64,000 nucleotides of DNA, from the NCBI RefSeq assembly GCF_001907195.1, contig NZ_LVWA01000010.1, positions 248,001 to 312,000 of the forward strand, written 5' to 3'. A program made the position numbers and the translations under genes. This document shows positions 47,063 through 56,645 of the stretch, piece after piece. The notes below the pieces were generated by a model. That model was given only the letters and a program-made list of their open reading frames with translations. It did not search any database and was not told the origin of the DNA. Positions within the stretch are counted from its first letter, which is position 1, and each line of letters starts with the position of its first letter. The stretch comes from Pontibacter flavimaris. GTDB lineage: Bacteria; Bacteroidota; Bacteroidia; Cytophagales; Hymenobacteraceae.

Positions 47063-47997
47063 ACAAATTGAGGCACTGGATACGCAGGAACTTTGGCTTT
47101 TCGCAGCGCGAGGTAAATGCGTTTCTGGTGCTACTCACCTTACTGGTGCTGCTCCTGGCGGCACCTTTTCTTTTTAGCGGGATTTATACTTCGGAGCCTG
47201 AGTTTAGCGCGGCAAAGGACCGCCAGCTGCTCGACAGCCTGGCGGCGCAGCTGGACTCGGTGCAGCCGGAGCGGACCACAAAGTATAAGGTGCCTACCGT
47301 GGCGCTTCGGCCCTTTAACCCTAACCAGCTGACGGTGGAGGAGTGGCAGGCATTCGGTTTGCCCAGGTACCTGGCCCAGCGCATCCTCAACTACCGCAGC
47401 AAGGTAAGCGACCTGACCTACAAGGCCGAACTTGGCAGGATCTATGGCATGCCGGATTCCGTTTTCCAGCGGCTTTACCCGTACATAGATTTGCCGGAGG
47501 AGCGGCCTTCGAAGTATGGGAAACGCGCGGAAAGTATGGCTTCGCGCCCCACCCCGAAACCAGTCTGGAGCTCAGCTAAGCGGGAGAAATTCATACTTGC
47601 CCCCTTCAACATCAACACCGCCGACACGACCCAGCTAAAACAGATCCGGGGCATTGGCAGCAAGCTGTCAGCCCGCATTGTAAAGTATAGAAATGGCCTG
47701 GGAGGCTTCCATAACGTGGAGCAGCTGCGCGAGGTGTATGGGCTCCCCCCCGAGGTGGTGGACAGCCTGCACAAGTATACGTTTGTGCCCAAGGCCGGCA
47801 CGGTGCAGCAGCTACGTATAAACACCGCCTCTGCCGATGAGCTGCGGGCGCATCCGTACGTTTCCTCCAACGTGGCGCGGGCCATTGTAGCGTACCGCGA
47901 GCAACATGGCAGCTTTGCGCAGGTAGAGGATGTGCGCCAGGTGAAGCTGGTAACGCAGGAGCTGTTCGAAAAGCTGCAGCCGTATTTAACGCTGTAG
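47059..47997 (+). CDS. Membrane-anchored protein with three helix-hairpin-helix units
   Basis: A 312-residue protein. One N-terminal membrane span (FLVLLTLLVLLLAAPFLF) is followed by three helix-hairpin-helix-type motifs of the ComEA kind: FGLPRYLAQRILNYRSK, then INTADTTQLKQIRGIGSKL and INTASADELRAHPYVSS. ComEA proteins bind DNA in the periplasm during natural transformation. Only the general fold is clear; competence is inference. Overlaps the MetS-like gene by 4 bases. Confidence 0.82.
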   Translation: MNKLRHWIRRNFGFSQREVNAFLVLLTLLVLLLAAPFLFSGIYTSEPEFSAAKDRQLLDSLAAQLDSVQPERTTKYKVPTVALRPFNPNQLTVEEWQAFGLPRYLAQRILNYRSKVSDLTYKAELGRIYGMPDSVFQRLYPYIDLPEERPSKYGKRAESMASRPTPKPVWSSAKREKFILAPFNINTADTTQLKQIRGIGSKLSARIVKYRNGLGGFHNVEQLREVYGLPPEVVDSLHKYTFVPKAGTVQQLRINTASADELRAHPYVSSNVARAIVAYREQHGSFAQVEDVRQVKLVTQELFEKLQPYLTL

Positions 47998-48916
47998 GGA
48001 GGTGAGCCGGAGGGCCGGCTCTTCCCCGTGCTTGCCAAGCGCAAATTATTCCAAGCCTGCTTTTGCTTCACCGGTTCCAACCACCCCTAATCCCTCCCCC
48101 GGAACAAGTCCGGGATCCGAGACTTATCCAAGGAGGGGAGTTCTGTAATTACTGCTACTGAAGTATAAGCTTCATAGCTGCTGTTCTCGCACGGACAGGT
48201 CGCGACCTGTCCCTACAAAGTATAAACCCACCCTAACCCCTCCGAGGAGGGGAATTATGTACTTGCTGCTTATTTATGTCACCTCGAGCAGCGCGCGAGA
48301 TTTAGATACAATTCTATAGAGATCTCTCATTTCATTCGAGATGACAGTAAGGCCGTGGCTATCGAATCTGATCCCAGTCCTTGGGTTGAGCGCCTTGTAG
48401 ATTTACGGTTTCGCTTTAGCGAAATTGCGGAGACCGCAGGTCAAGCAAAGGAAATGTACACAGCGCGATGCCCGAGGGCGAGCCCTCTCGGGCTTGAGAG
48501 CACCAAAGTCAGAAATGGAACTGTAGGCTTGTGGGAACTAGAGGATCAGCGACAGCTAGTAAGTATAGCTTGTGTCAAGTGAAAGCGAGCAGCGGCTATG
48601 GAAGTATGGCACAAGTAAAAAGTATAAATCAGCAAGTATAAAAGTATGACTTACGCGGATTAGGAAATCCGCGGCAGCGGGGTTCCAGACAAGGATGTCT
48701 GGAACAGCAAGTATAAAAAGTATAAAGTATAGTCAAAGTATAAAAAGGCACAAGCGGACGCTTGCGCCATAGAAGTATAAAGTATAGCAGCAAGTATAAA
48801 CTGAAGTACAAGAGTCTATCCAAAGTATAAAGTATGGCGCCCCGAGCCAATCAGGCCTACAGTAGAACACAAGAAAACACTTGCGCCAGCAGACCCATAC
48901 TTGTCCCCGCCACTTC
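47998..48916. repeat. 0.9-kb gene-free region with family B repeat, copy 3
   Basis: No credible gene. It holds GGACAGGTCGCGACCTGTCC, CCCCTCCGAGGAGGGGAATT, GAGATCTCTCATTTCATTCG, CCTTGGGTTGAGCGCCTTG and GAGCCCTCTCGGGCTTGAGA in the same order as 26860-27200. The last 250 bases are packed with AAGTATA motifs (more than ten) and the palindromic GGCACAAGCGGACGCTTGCG. Confidence 0.75.
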
Positions 48917-49756
48917 CTACGACGTGAAAGCCTTCGCCTGCATAAACGTATAGAAGAAAACCGCGTTGGGGCTCTTGGCCACTACCTGCATCTCCTGCTT
49001 TAGCTTTTCCGCCAGGTCGGCGTCCACGTAACCGGCTTCGAGCAACTGGGGCAGGCCGCTTAGGAGCAACTCCGTCCAATAAGCAATCATCTCGGCGCGC
49101 TTGGCCGGATTGCGGTTATCGAGGTGGTAGGTCTTGGTTTCGGTGGTGATGCGCTGGTAGCCAACCGACTGCAGCAGGTTGCCGAGCTTCGCCCCCACAA
49201 ACGGATCGCCGCCCATGTCGTACTGCAGGTCGTTGAACCGCAGCCAGTACTGCAGCACGTTGGGGGAGTAGGGCTCCACAAAAAAGCTGGAGTTCAGCAC
49301 TTCGGTAATCACCACCGGGCTGCCCGGCTTCAGCACGCGCCGCACCTCCGACAGCACCCTGGCCGGCTCGGGGATGTGCTCCAGCACCCAGCACAGAAAG
49401 GCCCCGTCGAAATCCGCCTGCGAGGTAAAGCTCATGTCCATGGCGTTTTCCTGCAGCAACTCGTAGCGGTCGGCGGCGTAGGGGATGGTAGACAAATACT
49501 TGCCGGCCTGCGCGATCTGCTTCTCGGCGTAGTCGATGCCTGTCAGGAACAGGTGCGGAAAGCGGCGCAGCAGAATCTCAGACTGAGCTCCCACGCCGCA
49601 GCCCACTTCCAGCAGCCTGGTAACAGTGGAGAGATCGATGTCGGAGTAGATCTTGTGCTCCATGAACCGGGCCTGCTTGTAGAGGCGTTGCTGTTCCTCG
49701 GGCGTGTAACCGTGCAGGTACTTCTCTTCTGATGATTCTTTTGATGCTGCTTCCAT
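48917..49756 (-). CDS. SAM-dependent methyltransferase
   Basis: A 279-residue class I methyltransferase. The SAM motif is LLEVGCGVGAQSEILL, with FLTGIDYAEKQI and AFLCWVLEHIPEPARVLSE behind it. The target (lipid, quinone, or other small molecule) is not clear. ATG 49756 preferred over a TTG at 49765. Same strand as the Nudix gene upstream. Confidence 0.85.
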   Translation of the reverse strand: MEAASKESSEEKYLHGYTPEEQQRLYKQARFMEHKIYSDIDLSTVTRLLEVGCGVGAQSEILLRRFPHLFLTGIDYAEKQIAQAGKYLSTIPYAADRYELLQENAMDMSFTSQADFDGAFLCWVLEHIPEPARVLSEVRRVLKPGSPVVITEVLNSSFFVEPYSPNVLQYWLRFNDLQYDMGGDPFVGAKLGNLLQSVGYQRITTETKTYHLDNRNPAKRAEMIAYWTELLLSGLPQLLEAGYVDADLAEKLKQEMQVVAKSPNAVFFYTFMQAKAFTS

Positions 49757-49804
49757 ATTTCTCAACCTAAACTAAATTTATCTAAAAGTGTGGCAAGCCT
49801 GGGA

Positions 49805-50278
49805 TTATGCCTTGCCCAGGAGGGCTTTCGCCTTCTCCACCACCTGTTTCTCTGTTTTAAACGCCAACATTTCTGTGGCCCTTTCCAGTGGTACCCACCG
49901 CGCCTCGTTTACCTCCCGGTCATGATCTTTGATGTTGCCGGAAGTATAGCGCAGCAGGAAGAAGTGCACGAATTTATGGAAGCGCACCCGCTGCCTGCCT
50001 TTATCCCCTACATACCAGTACTCGATCGTTTCTATTTTCCGGAGGAGCTCGGTGTGGATGCCTGCCTCTTCGCGCACCTCGCGCACGGCCGTGGCCTCGG
50101 GCGTCTCGCCGGCATCCACCAAGCCCTTAGGTAGCTGCCAGCGCTGCTGCGGCCCCACCGAGATAAGGGCCACCTCCAGGCCAGCCTCTGCTTCACGATA
50201 AGCCACGCCGCCAGAGGAAACCTGGTCTACGGTGGTTAGCGTGGGCTTTGGGGTGTTGGCGTCTGGTTGTGTGGGCAT
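49805..50278 (-). CDS. Nudix hydrolase
   Basis: A 157-residue enzyme with the complete Nudix box GLVDAGETPEATAVREVREE followed by AGI, binding a divalent metal. QRWQLPKGLVDAG and VRFHKFVHFFLL resemble the diadenosine-polyphosphate/8-oxo-nucleotide-type families; the exact substrate is open. Its start is a plain ATG. Confidence 0.88.
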   Translation of the reverse strand: MPTQPDANTPKPTLTTVDQVSSGGVAYREAEAGLEVALISVGPQQRWQLPKGLVDAGETPEATAVREVREEAGIHTELLRKIETIEYWYVGDKGRQRVRFHKFVHFFLLRYTSGNIKDHDREVNEARWVPLERATEMLAFKTEKQVVEKAKALLGKA

Positions 50279-50329
50279 CTTTAAAGTATAAAAGTATAAG
50301 GTTTATACTTGATGCAACGGGGCAAAGGT

Positions 50330-51421
50330 TTACCTGCCTCGTGCCACGGCTGGCTGTGGTGGCTGCTGTTTCCTCTGGTCGTTCAGCCAGAGCAGGGTGG
50401 CGTTGTAGGCCATGTCGTGCACGCCCACATACAGTACCAGCTTCACATTCCTTGATTTGCGGCTAAACACAACCTCGGGGTCCGACGCGCCGAAGTATGG
50501 GTCGGAGGCCTCGCCCTGCAGGCTCTCCGGTATGGCCTGCTCTTTCACAATGTACTCCATGTCTTCCTTGGATATCGTGTCGGCGGGGGCGGCCAGGATG
50601 TTGTAGGCGCGGATAGAGTGGCTTGGGGGTACCAGGAGGTCGTTTATGCCGTGCGCCAGGAAGATCGATACGTCCTTGGCCTGGTGGAGCTGGGTGCTGG
50701 GGCTGCGCCGCTTGCCCTCTTCGGCTGCCGGGGTCTCCGGAAGAGGCTCGCCCCCCAGGGCGGCCACAATCTGCTTGTTATACTTGCGATGCGGGTAGTA
50801 GAGGTTAAAATCGTACCACTCCGGAATGTCGAACACCGGCACCCACGCAGCCACGCCTGCCCAAATATCAGGGTGGCGGCTGGCGGCCACAAGCGCCGTC
50901 ATGGCACCGCCCGAGGAGCCCACCAGGTACACGCGCGAGGAGTCGATGTCGGCGTGCTGCATGGCATAATCCACAGCGTCCACAATGTCCTGAATGGCCA
51001 CGTCGGAGGCCATCGCCTCGGGCTGCTCGAACACGCCGCGGTAGTTGGGTTGGATAAAGGCCCAGTCATACTTCTCGGCCCACAGCGCGAAGGGGATGGA
51101 GGGCACCTGCAGGTAGCCGCTGCTCCAACTGTGCAGCAGCACCAGCAGCGGCTTTTTGCGGCTCGACTTCGACTCGTAGAACAAGGCCGGTTCCACTTTG
51201 CTATCCATCGTGGATTTTATCTGCACTACCTCAATGTCCTTGAGTTTCTTTTTCCAGTCGTCCAGGCTTTCGTCGCCCACGCTGCCGGGGTATTGCTTGG
51301 TGGTGGTGTAGCCTTCTAAGGGCGCGATGGGGGGGATGGGTTTGTCTCTGTTGCACGACGCCAGCGCGAGGCACAACAGCACCGGGAGCAGAAGTATAAC
51401 CGGGTGTGAGTTTATCTTCAT
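50330..51421 (-). CDS. Lipoprotein alpha/beta hydrolase (prolyl oligopeptidase-like)
   Basis: A 363-residue exported hydrolase. ATG 51421 starts a lipoprotein signal (LLLPVLLCLALASC). The nucleophile elbow is VGSSGGAMT, with HSWSSGYLQ and a distal aspartate/histidine segment (GINDLLVPP, GVHDM). Probably a peptidase or esterase in the periplasm. The TTG-started longer reading to 51442 is rejected. Confidence 0.85.
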   Translation of the reverse strand: MKINSHPVILLLPVLLCLALASCNRDKPIPPIAPLEGYTTTKQYPGSVGDESLDDWKKKLKDIEVVQIKSTMDSKVEPALFYESKSSRKKPLLVLLHSWSSGYLQVPSIPFALWAEKYDWAFIQPNYRGVFEQPEAMASDVAIQDIVDAVDYAMQHADIDSSRVYLVGSSGGAMTALVAASRHPDIWAGVAAWVPVFDIPEWYDFNLYYPHRKYNKQIVAALGGEPLPETPAAEEGKRRSPSTQLHQAKDVSIFLAHGINDLLVPPSHSIRAYNILAAPADTISKEDMEYIVKEQAIPESLQGEASDPYFGASDPEVVFSRKSRNVKLVLYVGVHDMAYNATLLWLNDQRKQQPPQPAVARGR

Positions 51422-51577
51422 TCTGGATGTTTTATTCGGCAAAGGTATGGTTTGGCTATAACAAATGAGTTGGCTATACCTTTAGAAAAACTGCATCCTG
51501 GTAAAAATGTTGCATTATGCATAAAAGCGGCGGCGGCAACCGGAGGAAAAGTGCCTGCCCGAAAGCATAAGAAGCTG

Positions 51578-52342
51578 CTAGTCTGCAGGGTCTGTACTTT
51601 CGTGCCGCAGCTCAAGATTTGCGTTGGATGTGATATAACTTACGATAGCCCTATACTTCTCCTCGCTTACCTCATGAAAGTTGTCGGACGTATCCCACAC
51701 CCTGCCGTCTGAGAAACGGATTCTGTAGTGCGGTTCCGCTTCTACTTCGCCTTTGGAGTTTTGTTTATACTTGTAGTGCGTTACCGATGTGACGTCCTGC
51801 ATCGTGTACGCCTGCGGTGTGAGCGAGCCGAAATCGTTGATGACGATCTTGTCGCCTTTTACCTCTTTGTACCAGCCCAGGCCCAGCACGGATACTAGTA
51901 CGCCGGCAAGCAGGCAGCCCCTGCCCAGAAACCGGACCACCCTATAGCCGTCAAAGCCATACTTGCGGTTGGTGTACTCCAGGTATACCGGGTACTCCTC
52001 CTTCAGCATCAGGTGGTAGAGTAATTCCATCGGCGGCATCAGTAAGCCAATGCCGAAGCACATACCCGGCACCAGCCAGAAAGAGGCCGGCGGATAAATG
52101 GCAAAGTTCGCCTCCCGGCCCCGGAAGTATACTTCCTGCACATCGTTGCCCAACAGGTAAAAGGCATAGCAGATTACGCCTGTAAAGAAGAAAAGCGGGA
52201 TGAGGGAGAAGACCTCGTAGATTTTATACTTGTACTCGTTTACCAGCAGCAGCTTATCATAGTCCTTTACTGGCTTTGGTTTGCTGGGAAACAGGAGGGG
52301 CAGCAGCAGGAAAATAAGCGCGGATAAAACAGAGGCAAGCAT
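51578..52342 (-). CDS. Membrane protein of unknown function
   Basis: A 254-residue protein with about four hydrophobic segments in the first 165 residues, including LASVLSALIFLLLPLLF and ASFWLVPGMCFGIGLLM. A soluble C-terminal part carries FSDGRVWDTSDNFHEV. I do not recognise a family. It is divergent from the large helicase gene, whose start is 135 bases away. Confidence 0.65.
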   Translation of the reverse strand: MLASVLSALIFLLLPLLFPSKPKPVKDYDKLLLVNEYKYKIYEVFSLIPLFFFTGVICYAFYLLGNDVQEVYFRGREANFAIYPPASFWLVPGMCFGIGLLMPPMELLYHLMLKEEYPVYLEYTNRKYGFDGYRVVRFLGRGCLLAGVLVSVLGLGWYKEVKGDKIVINDFGSLTPQAYTMQDVTSVTHYKYKQNSKGEVEAEPHYRIRFSDGRVWDTSDNFHEVSEEKYRAIVSYITSNANLELRHESTDPAD

Positions 52343-52477
52343 GTAAGTGACTGATTAAGGGGCGGCAAGATACCTTTTTGCCACGGCTTTTATATTCCAA
52401 CTCCCATTATTTCCTGCTAACTTGCTTTGCTGGCTTAGACTTTCCGCCGACTTCTTTCGTTTACGTGGCAGTACCTC

Positions 52478-55400
52478 ATGAAAGACATCCTCAAAAATTA
52501 CAGACGCAGACTCCTCAACCTCGGCTCCGGCAACAGGGCCCTGGTCCTGCTGCGCCTGTACCGGGAGCTGCACCTGGATGTGGAGGCGCTGGATTTCGTG
52601 AACGGCAAGCCCGCCTTTGAGGTGCTGGAAAAGCTGCTGAGCAGCAAAAAGAAGATCGCGCTGAGCCCGTATGCCGACAGCCGCCACGCGCCCGTAGCCG
52701 CAGTAAGCCGCCGCCTGCGATTTATCAAGCGCAAGGCCGAGATGATCTTTGAAGAGCGCGGCAGCCGCGAGTTATACCTGGGCTGGCCCTTTGTGCATGG
52801 CAAGTTCTCGGACGGTACGGCCGTGCGGAGCCCCTTGCTGTTCTTCCCGGTGAAGCTGCAGGTAAACGCGGCCCAGGAATGGGAGCTGCAACCCGACGAG
52901 GCGCAGCCGCCGCAGTTTAACCAGAGCTTTCTGCTGGCCTACGCGCACTACATGGGCACACCCCTGGCTGAGGAACTGCTGGAGCTAGACCTGAGCACGC
53001 TGCCCCAGCACCCGCTGGAATTCCGCACCAAAGTATACGAACTATTAAAAGAGCAGCAGCTCAGTATAAATGCCGGCCGCGAGTTCTTCGGCGATAAACT
53101 CAAGCGCTTTACAGACTACAAGAAGGCCGATTACGAGGCAGAATATAAACCGGGTCAGTTGGAGCTGGAGCAGGAGGCGGTGCTGGGTATCTTCCCGCAG
53201 GCAGCTTCTTACTTACTCACGGATTACGATGAACTGCTGGAGCAAGGCGAGCTGCAGGAAATGGAGCAGCTGTTCGGCACGCCGGAGGAAAGTATAAACG
53301 GGAGCACGCAGGCGCAGCATACCTTCACGGCCTTTGCCCTGGATGCGGCGCAGGAGGCGGCGCTGCAGGCGGTAAAGCAGGGGCAGTCGGTGGTGGTGCA
53401 GGGGCCGCCGGGCACAGGCAAATCGCAGCTTATCTGTAACCTGGTGTCGGACTTTACGGCCAGGGGCAAAAAGGTGCTGGTGGTAAGCCAGAAACGCGCC
53501 GCGCTGGATGTGGTGCACCAGCGGCTCTCGCGGCAGGGACTGGGCGCTTTTGCCGCGCTTGTGCACGACATCAACGCCGACCGCAAAGCTATTTTTAGTC
53601 AGCTGCGCGAGCAGGTAGACCGGCTCGACGAGTACAAAAAGCAGAACCTGGCGCTCAACAGCATCTACACCGACCGTACCTTTCTGGAAGTAAGCCGGGG
53701 CATCAACAAAAACCTGGAGAAGCTGCAAGCTTTTAAAACCGCGCTCTTCGACATGAGCCGCTGCGGCTGGTCGCCCAAGGAGCTATACTTGCGCAGCAGC
53801 CTGCAGCAGCCGCACATCCCGCTCATCCCATACTTTAAAAACCTGACCGCCGAGACCGTAACGGAGTTTCTGCCCCGCCTGCGCCAGTATTTAGAAAAAG
53901 CCATCCCCTGGCAAAAAGATGATTTTGTGTGGAAGGAGCGCCGTAGTATGGAAGGCTATACTTTCCAGGAGCGGCAGGAACTGGAGCGGGTCATCGGGGC
54001 ATTGCCGGAGGAGTACGCCAGGCTGCAGCGAAGTATAAACGAGTTGAGTGGCTACACTTTCTCGCTGGAGGAGCTACCCACCTATACTTCCGCCTTAGCG
54101 GAAATCACCCGGTTGCAGGAGCTGCTGGCACAGGAAGAGGTAGAGCAGGCGCTTTGGCCTTTGCTGCAGCGGCAAGCAGCGCCCAAGGAACTGCAGCAGC
54201 AGGTGCTGCAACTAAAGGAGTTATACTTGGTTTGCCCGGCACCGGATGCGGCCATTGCCACGGAGGATTTGGTCTCTGTAAAATCCGCCCTAGCCAAGTA
54301 TGAGGAGCAGCAAAAGCAGCTGCTGGGCCGGATTACCTGGGCATTTGCCCCCGAAAAGCAGCTGCTGAAAAAGGCGCTGACCAAGTATAAACTGGAGCTG
54401 GATGAGGCCGGCGTAGGCGAGCTGCAGCGGCGCCTGGAGTTGCGCCAGCAATCCGTGGAGCTGATGCAGAGCATCAACCAAAGTATAAAGTCAAGCCTAA
54501 AGATTACCCAGCACCCCAGCGAAGTACTGCAAAAGCTGAAGGCAGTAGAGGAGGCTACTCAAGCCCACAGGCTGCTGCGCCGGTTGCATCAAAAGCAGGT
54601 GCTGCACGAAAAATTGTTAAGCCTGGTGCAGCTGCCCGAGCACTTGCAGGCCCTCACGCAAAGTATAAACGAGGCTGAGGCAACGTATAACCACTGGTTG
54701 CAGTGGCTCACGGAAGGGCAAATCTCACGGCTTGTAAAGGACGAAAAGTATAGACAGGATCTACTGCAGGAACTGCCGGAAGTATTTGAGCCCCTGGTAG
54801 CTTTCGATGCGCTACTGACTTCTTTTACCGGACCGGAGCGCAAGGTGGCAGAGCTGCTGCTGGAGCAACCTATAAAATCGGCCGAGGAGGGCGAAGCGCT
54901 CCTGCGCAACAGCCTCTACCTGGCCTGGCTGCACGAACTGGAGGGGCAGCACCCGGAGCTGCGCATGCCCAGCAACGGCGAACTGGAACGACTGGAGGAA
55001 GAACTGCAGTTACTCTTGCAGCAAAAGCAGGAGCTGAGCCAGGAAATTGTGCTCTCGCGGCTGCGGGAGCAGGCGTACAAGGATATCGAGTTGAACCGCT
55101 TGGGCAACCCGGTTACCTACCGCCGCCTGCACGCGCAGGTGAGCAAGAAGCGCAGCCTCTACCCGCTGCGCAAGCTGTTTTCCCTGTTCTCCGAGGAAAT
55201 GCTGGACCTGGTGCCCTGCTGGCTGGCCTCGCCTGAAACCGTATCGGCGGTGCTGCCGCTGGAGCGCTGCTTCGACCTGGTGATCTTTGACGAGGCCTCG
55301 CAGTGCTACGCCGAAACCGGCATTCCGGCCATGTTGCGCGGCAAGCAGGTAGTAGTGGCCGGCGATGCCCAGCAGCTCAAGCCCTCCGATATTTACCGCG

Positions 55401-56434
55401 CCCGCTGGAACGGGGCCGAAGGCGAGGACGAAGTGGAGGAACTATCGGCTGAATCCTTGCTGGAGTTGTGCGGTTTATACTTGCCGCAAACCATGCTCAC
55501 CCAGCACTACCGCAGCCGCTACCCCGAACTCATCGAGTTCTCGAACCGCTATTTCTATCAAAACAAGCTGGAGCTGATCCCGGAGCTGCGGGACGCCAAC
55601 GCGCGCCAACCCGCCATCAGCTTTGTGAAAGTGCACGGGCTGTGGCAGGATAACCAGAACCTGGCCGAAGCGCAGCGCGTGGTGGAACTGGTGCTGCAGT
55701 ACCTGCAGGCAGGGCAGGAGGAACTGGGCGTGATCACGTTCAACTACAACCAGCAGATGCTGGTGCAGGACCTGCTGGAGGAAGCGGCCCGGGAGCAAAG
55801 TATACCTATACCCGCCTCGGTGCTGGTCAAGAACATCGAGAACATTCAGGGCGATGAGAAGGAGGTGATCATCCTTTCGGTGGGCTATGCGCCGGATGAG
55901 AAGGGGCGAATGGCCATGCAGTTCGGCAGCCTGAACCAGGCAGGTGGCGAGAACCGCCTGAATGTGGCCGTAACGCGCTCCAAACAGGAAATAGTAGTGG
56001 TCAGCAGCATCCGGGCCGAGCAGCTGCAGGTGGAGCATACCACGCATGCCGGTCCGAAGGTACTGAAGGACTACCTGCACTACGCCCAGCAGGTGAGCCG
56101 CCGTTACTTTGAGTACGAGCCCAAACAGGAAAGTATACCCCCGCAGGTGCCGCTGCTAAAAGAAATACTCGCCCGACAGGTGCCGCACCTGAAACCCGAA
56201 GTGCCCTTCGCCGACCTGACGTTGGTAAAAGAGGCCGCCTACCAGGGCGTGGTGCTCACCGACGACGATTTATACTTCAGCGCGCGCTCCGTCCGCCACA
56301 CGCACGCCGATATCCCACTGCTGCTGCGCCAGCGCCACTGGCCTTACAAGCGCATCTACAGCCGCCAGTTCTGGGAAAAACCGGAAAAAGCCAGAGAGTT
56401 AAAGAGTTTGGGAGTTAGAGAGTTAGAAGGTTAA
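52478..56434 (+). CDS. Large SF1 (DUF4011-like) helicase with a Vsr-like C-terminal domain
   Basis: A 1318-residue protein. The N-terminus (YRRRLLNLGSGNRALVLLRL) resembles the start of DUF4011-type helicases. Walker A is QGPPGTGKSQLI near residue 308; a long coiled-coil-rich part follows to about 920; Walker B is LVIFDEASQCYAE near 933, then VVVAGDAQQLKPSD, QHYRSRYPELIEFSN and NVAVTRSKQEIVVVSS near 1160. The last 60 residues (SARSVRHTHADIPLLLRQRH and WPYKRIYSRQFW) look like the Vsr/DUF559 endonuclease fold, with its first aspartate possibly at TDDDLYF. Such proteins are common in defence regions; no partner gene is visible. The gene holds about 14 copies of the AAGTATA motif. Confidence 0.85.
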   Translation: MKDILKNYRRRLLNLGSGNRALVLLRLYRELHLDVEALDFVNGKPAFEVLEKLLSSKKKIALSPYADSRHAPVAAVSRRLRFIKRKAEMIFEERGSRELYLGWPFVHGKFSDGTAVRSPLLFFPVKLQVNAAQEWELQPDEAQPPQFNQSFLLAYAHYMGTPLAEELLELDLSTLPQHPLEFRTKVYELLKEQQLSINAGREFFGDKLKRFTDYKKADYEAEYKPGQLELEQEAVLGIFPQAASYLLTDYDELLEQGELQEMEQLFGTPEESINGSTQAQHTFTAFALDAAQEAALQAVKQGQSVVVQGPPGTGKSQLICNLVSDFTARGKKVLVVSQKRAALDVVHQRLSRQGLGAFAALVHDINADRKAIFSQLREQVDRLDEYKKQNLALNSIYTDRTFLEVSRGINKNLEKLQAFKTALFDMSRCGWSPKELYLRSSLQQPHIPLIPYFKNLTAETVTEFLPRLRQYLEKAIPWQKDDFVWKERRSMEGYTFQERQELERVIGALPEEYARLQRSINELSGYTFSLEELPTYTSALAEITRLQELLAQEEVEQALWPLLQRQAAPKELQQQVLQLKELYLVCPAPDAAIATEDLVSVKSALAKYEEQQKQLLGRITWAFAPEKQLLKKALTKYKLELDEAGVGELQRRLELRQQSVELMQSINQSIKSSLKITQHPSEVLQKLKAVEEATQAHRLLRRLHQKQVLHEKLLSLVQLPEHLQALTQSINEAEATYNHWLQWLTEGQISRLVKDEKYRQDLLQELPEVFEPLVAFDALLTSFTGPERKVAELLLEQPIKSAEEGEALLRNSLYLAWLHELEGQHPELRMPSNGELERLEEELQLLLQQKQELSQEIVLSRLREQAYKDIELNRLGNPVTYRRLHAQVSKKRSLYPLRKLFSLFSEEMLDLVPCWLASPETVSAVLPLERCFDLVIFDEASQCYAETGIPAMLRGKQVVVAGDAQQLKPSDIYRARWNGAEGEDEVEELSAESLLELCGLYLPQTMLTQHYRSRYPELIEFSNRYFYQNKLELIPELRDANARQPAISFVKVHGLWQDNQNLAEAQRVVELVLQYLQAGQEELGVITFNYNQQMLVQDLLEEAAREQSIPIPASVLVKNIENIQGDEKEVIILSVGYAPDEKGRMAMQFGSLNQAGGENRLNVAVTRSKQEIVVVSSIRAEQLQVEHTTHAGPKVLKDYLHYAQQVSRRYFEYEPKQESIPPQVPLLKEILARQVPHLKPEVPFADLTLVKEAAYQGVVLTDDDLYFSARSVRHTHADIPLLLRQRHWPYKRIYSRQFWEKPEKARELKSLGVRELEG

Positions 56435-56636
56435 AAGGTTAGAAAGTTAGAAAGTTAAAAATGGTAGCGTATTCCTGGCGCAAGCGTCCGCTTGTGCCTT
56501 GCTTTGCAAAAGCAACCAATCATGTTTGGAAGCTTTAGTAAGTATAGGTAGTCGTCTGCCCCAGAAGCTGCTTTATACTTTCATTATTCAACTCCGTACA
56601 AACCTTCTAACTTTTTAACCTTCTAACTTTCTAACT
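56413..56636. repeat. Family D inverted repeat around GTTAGAAGG/CCTTCTAAC
   Basis: GAGTTAGAGAGTTAGAAGGT on the left and AACCTTCTAACTTTCTAACT on the right are inverted relatives of one degenerate 10-base unit. The left arm overlaps the last codons and stop of the helicase gene. The middle holds the palindrome GGCGCAAGCGTCCGCTTGTG. Confidence 0.6.
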
Positions 56637-56645
56637 CAACAAGTC

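Noticed and set aside
48355..48582. Plus-strand open frame of 75 codons
   Set aside because: It lies across family B repeat modules found in three regions; composition is not protein-like.
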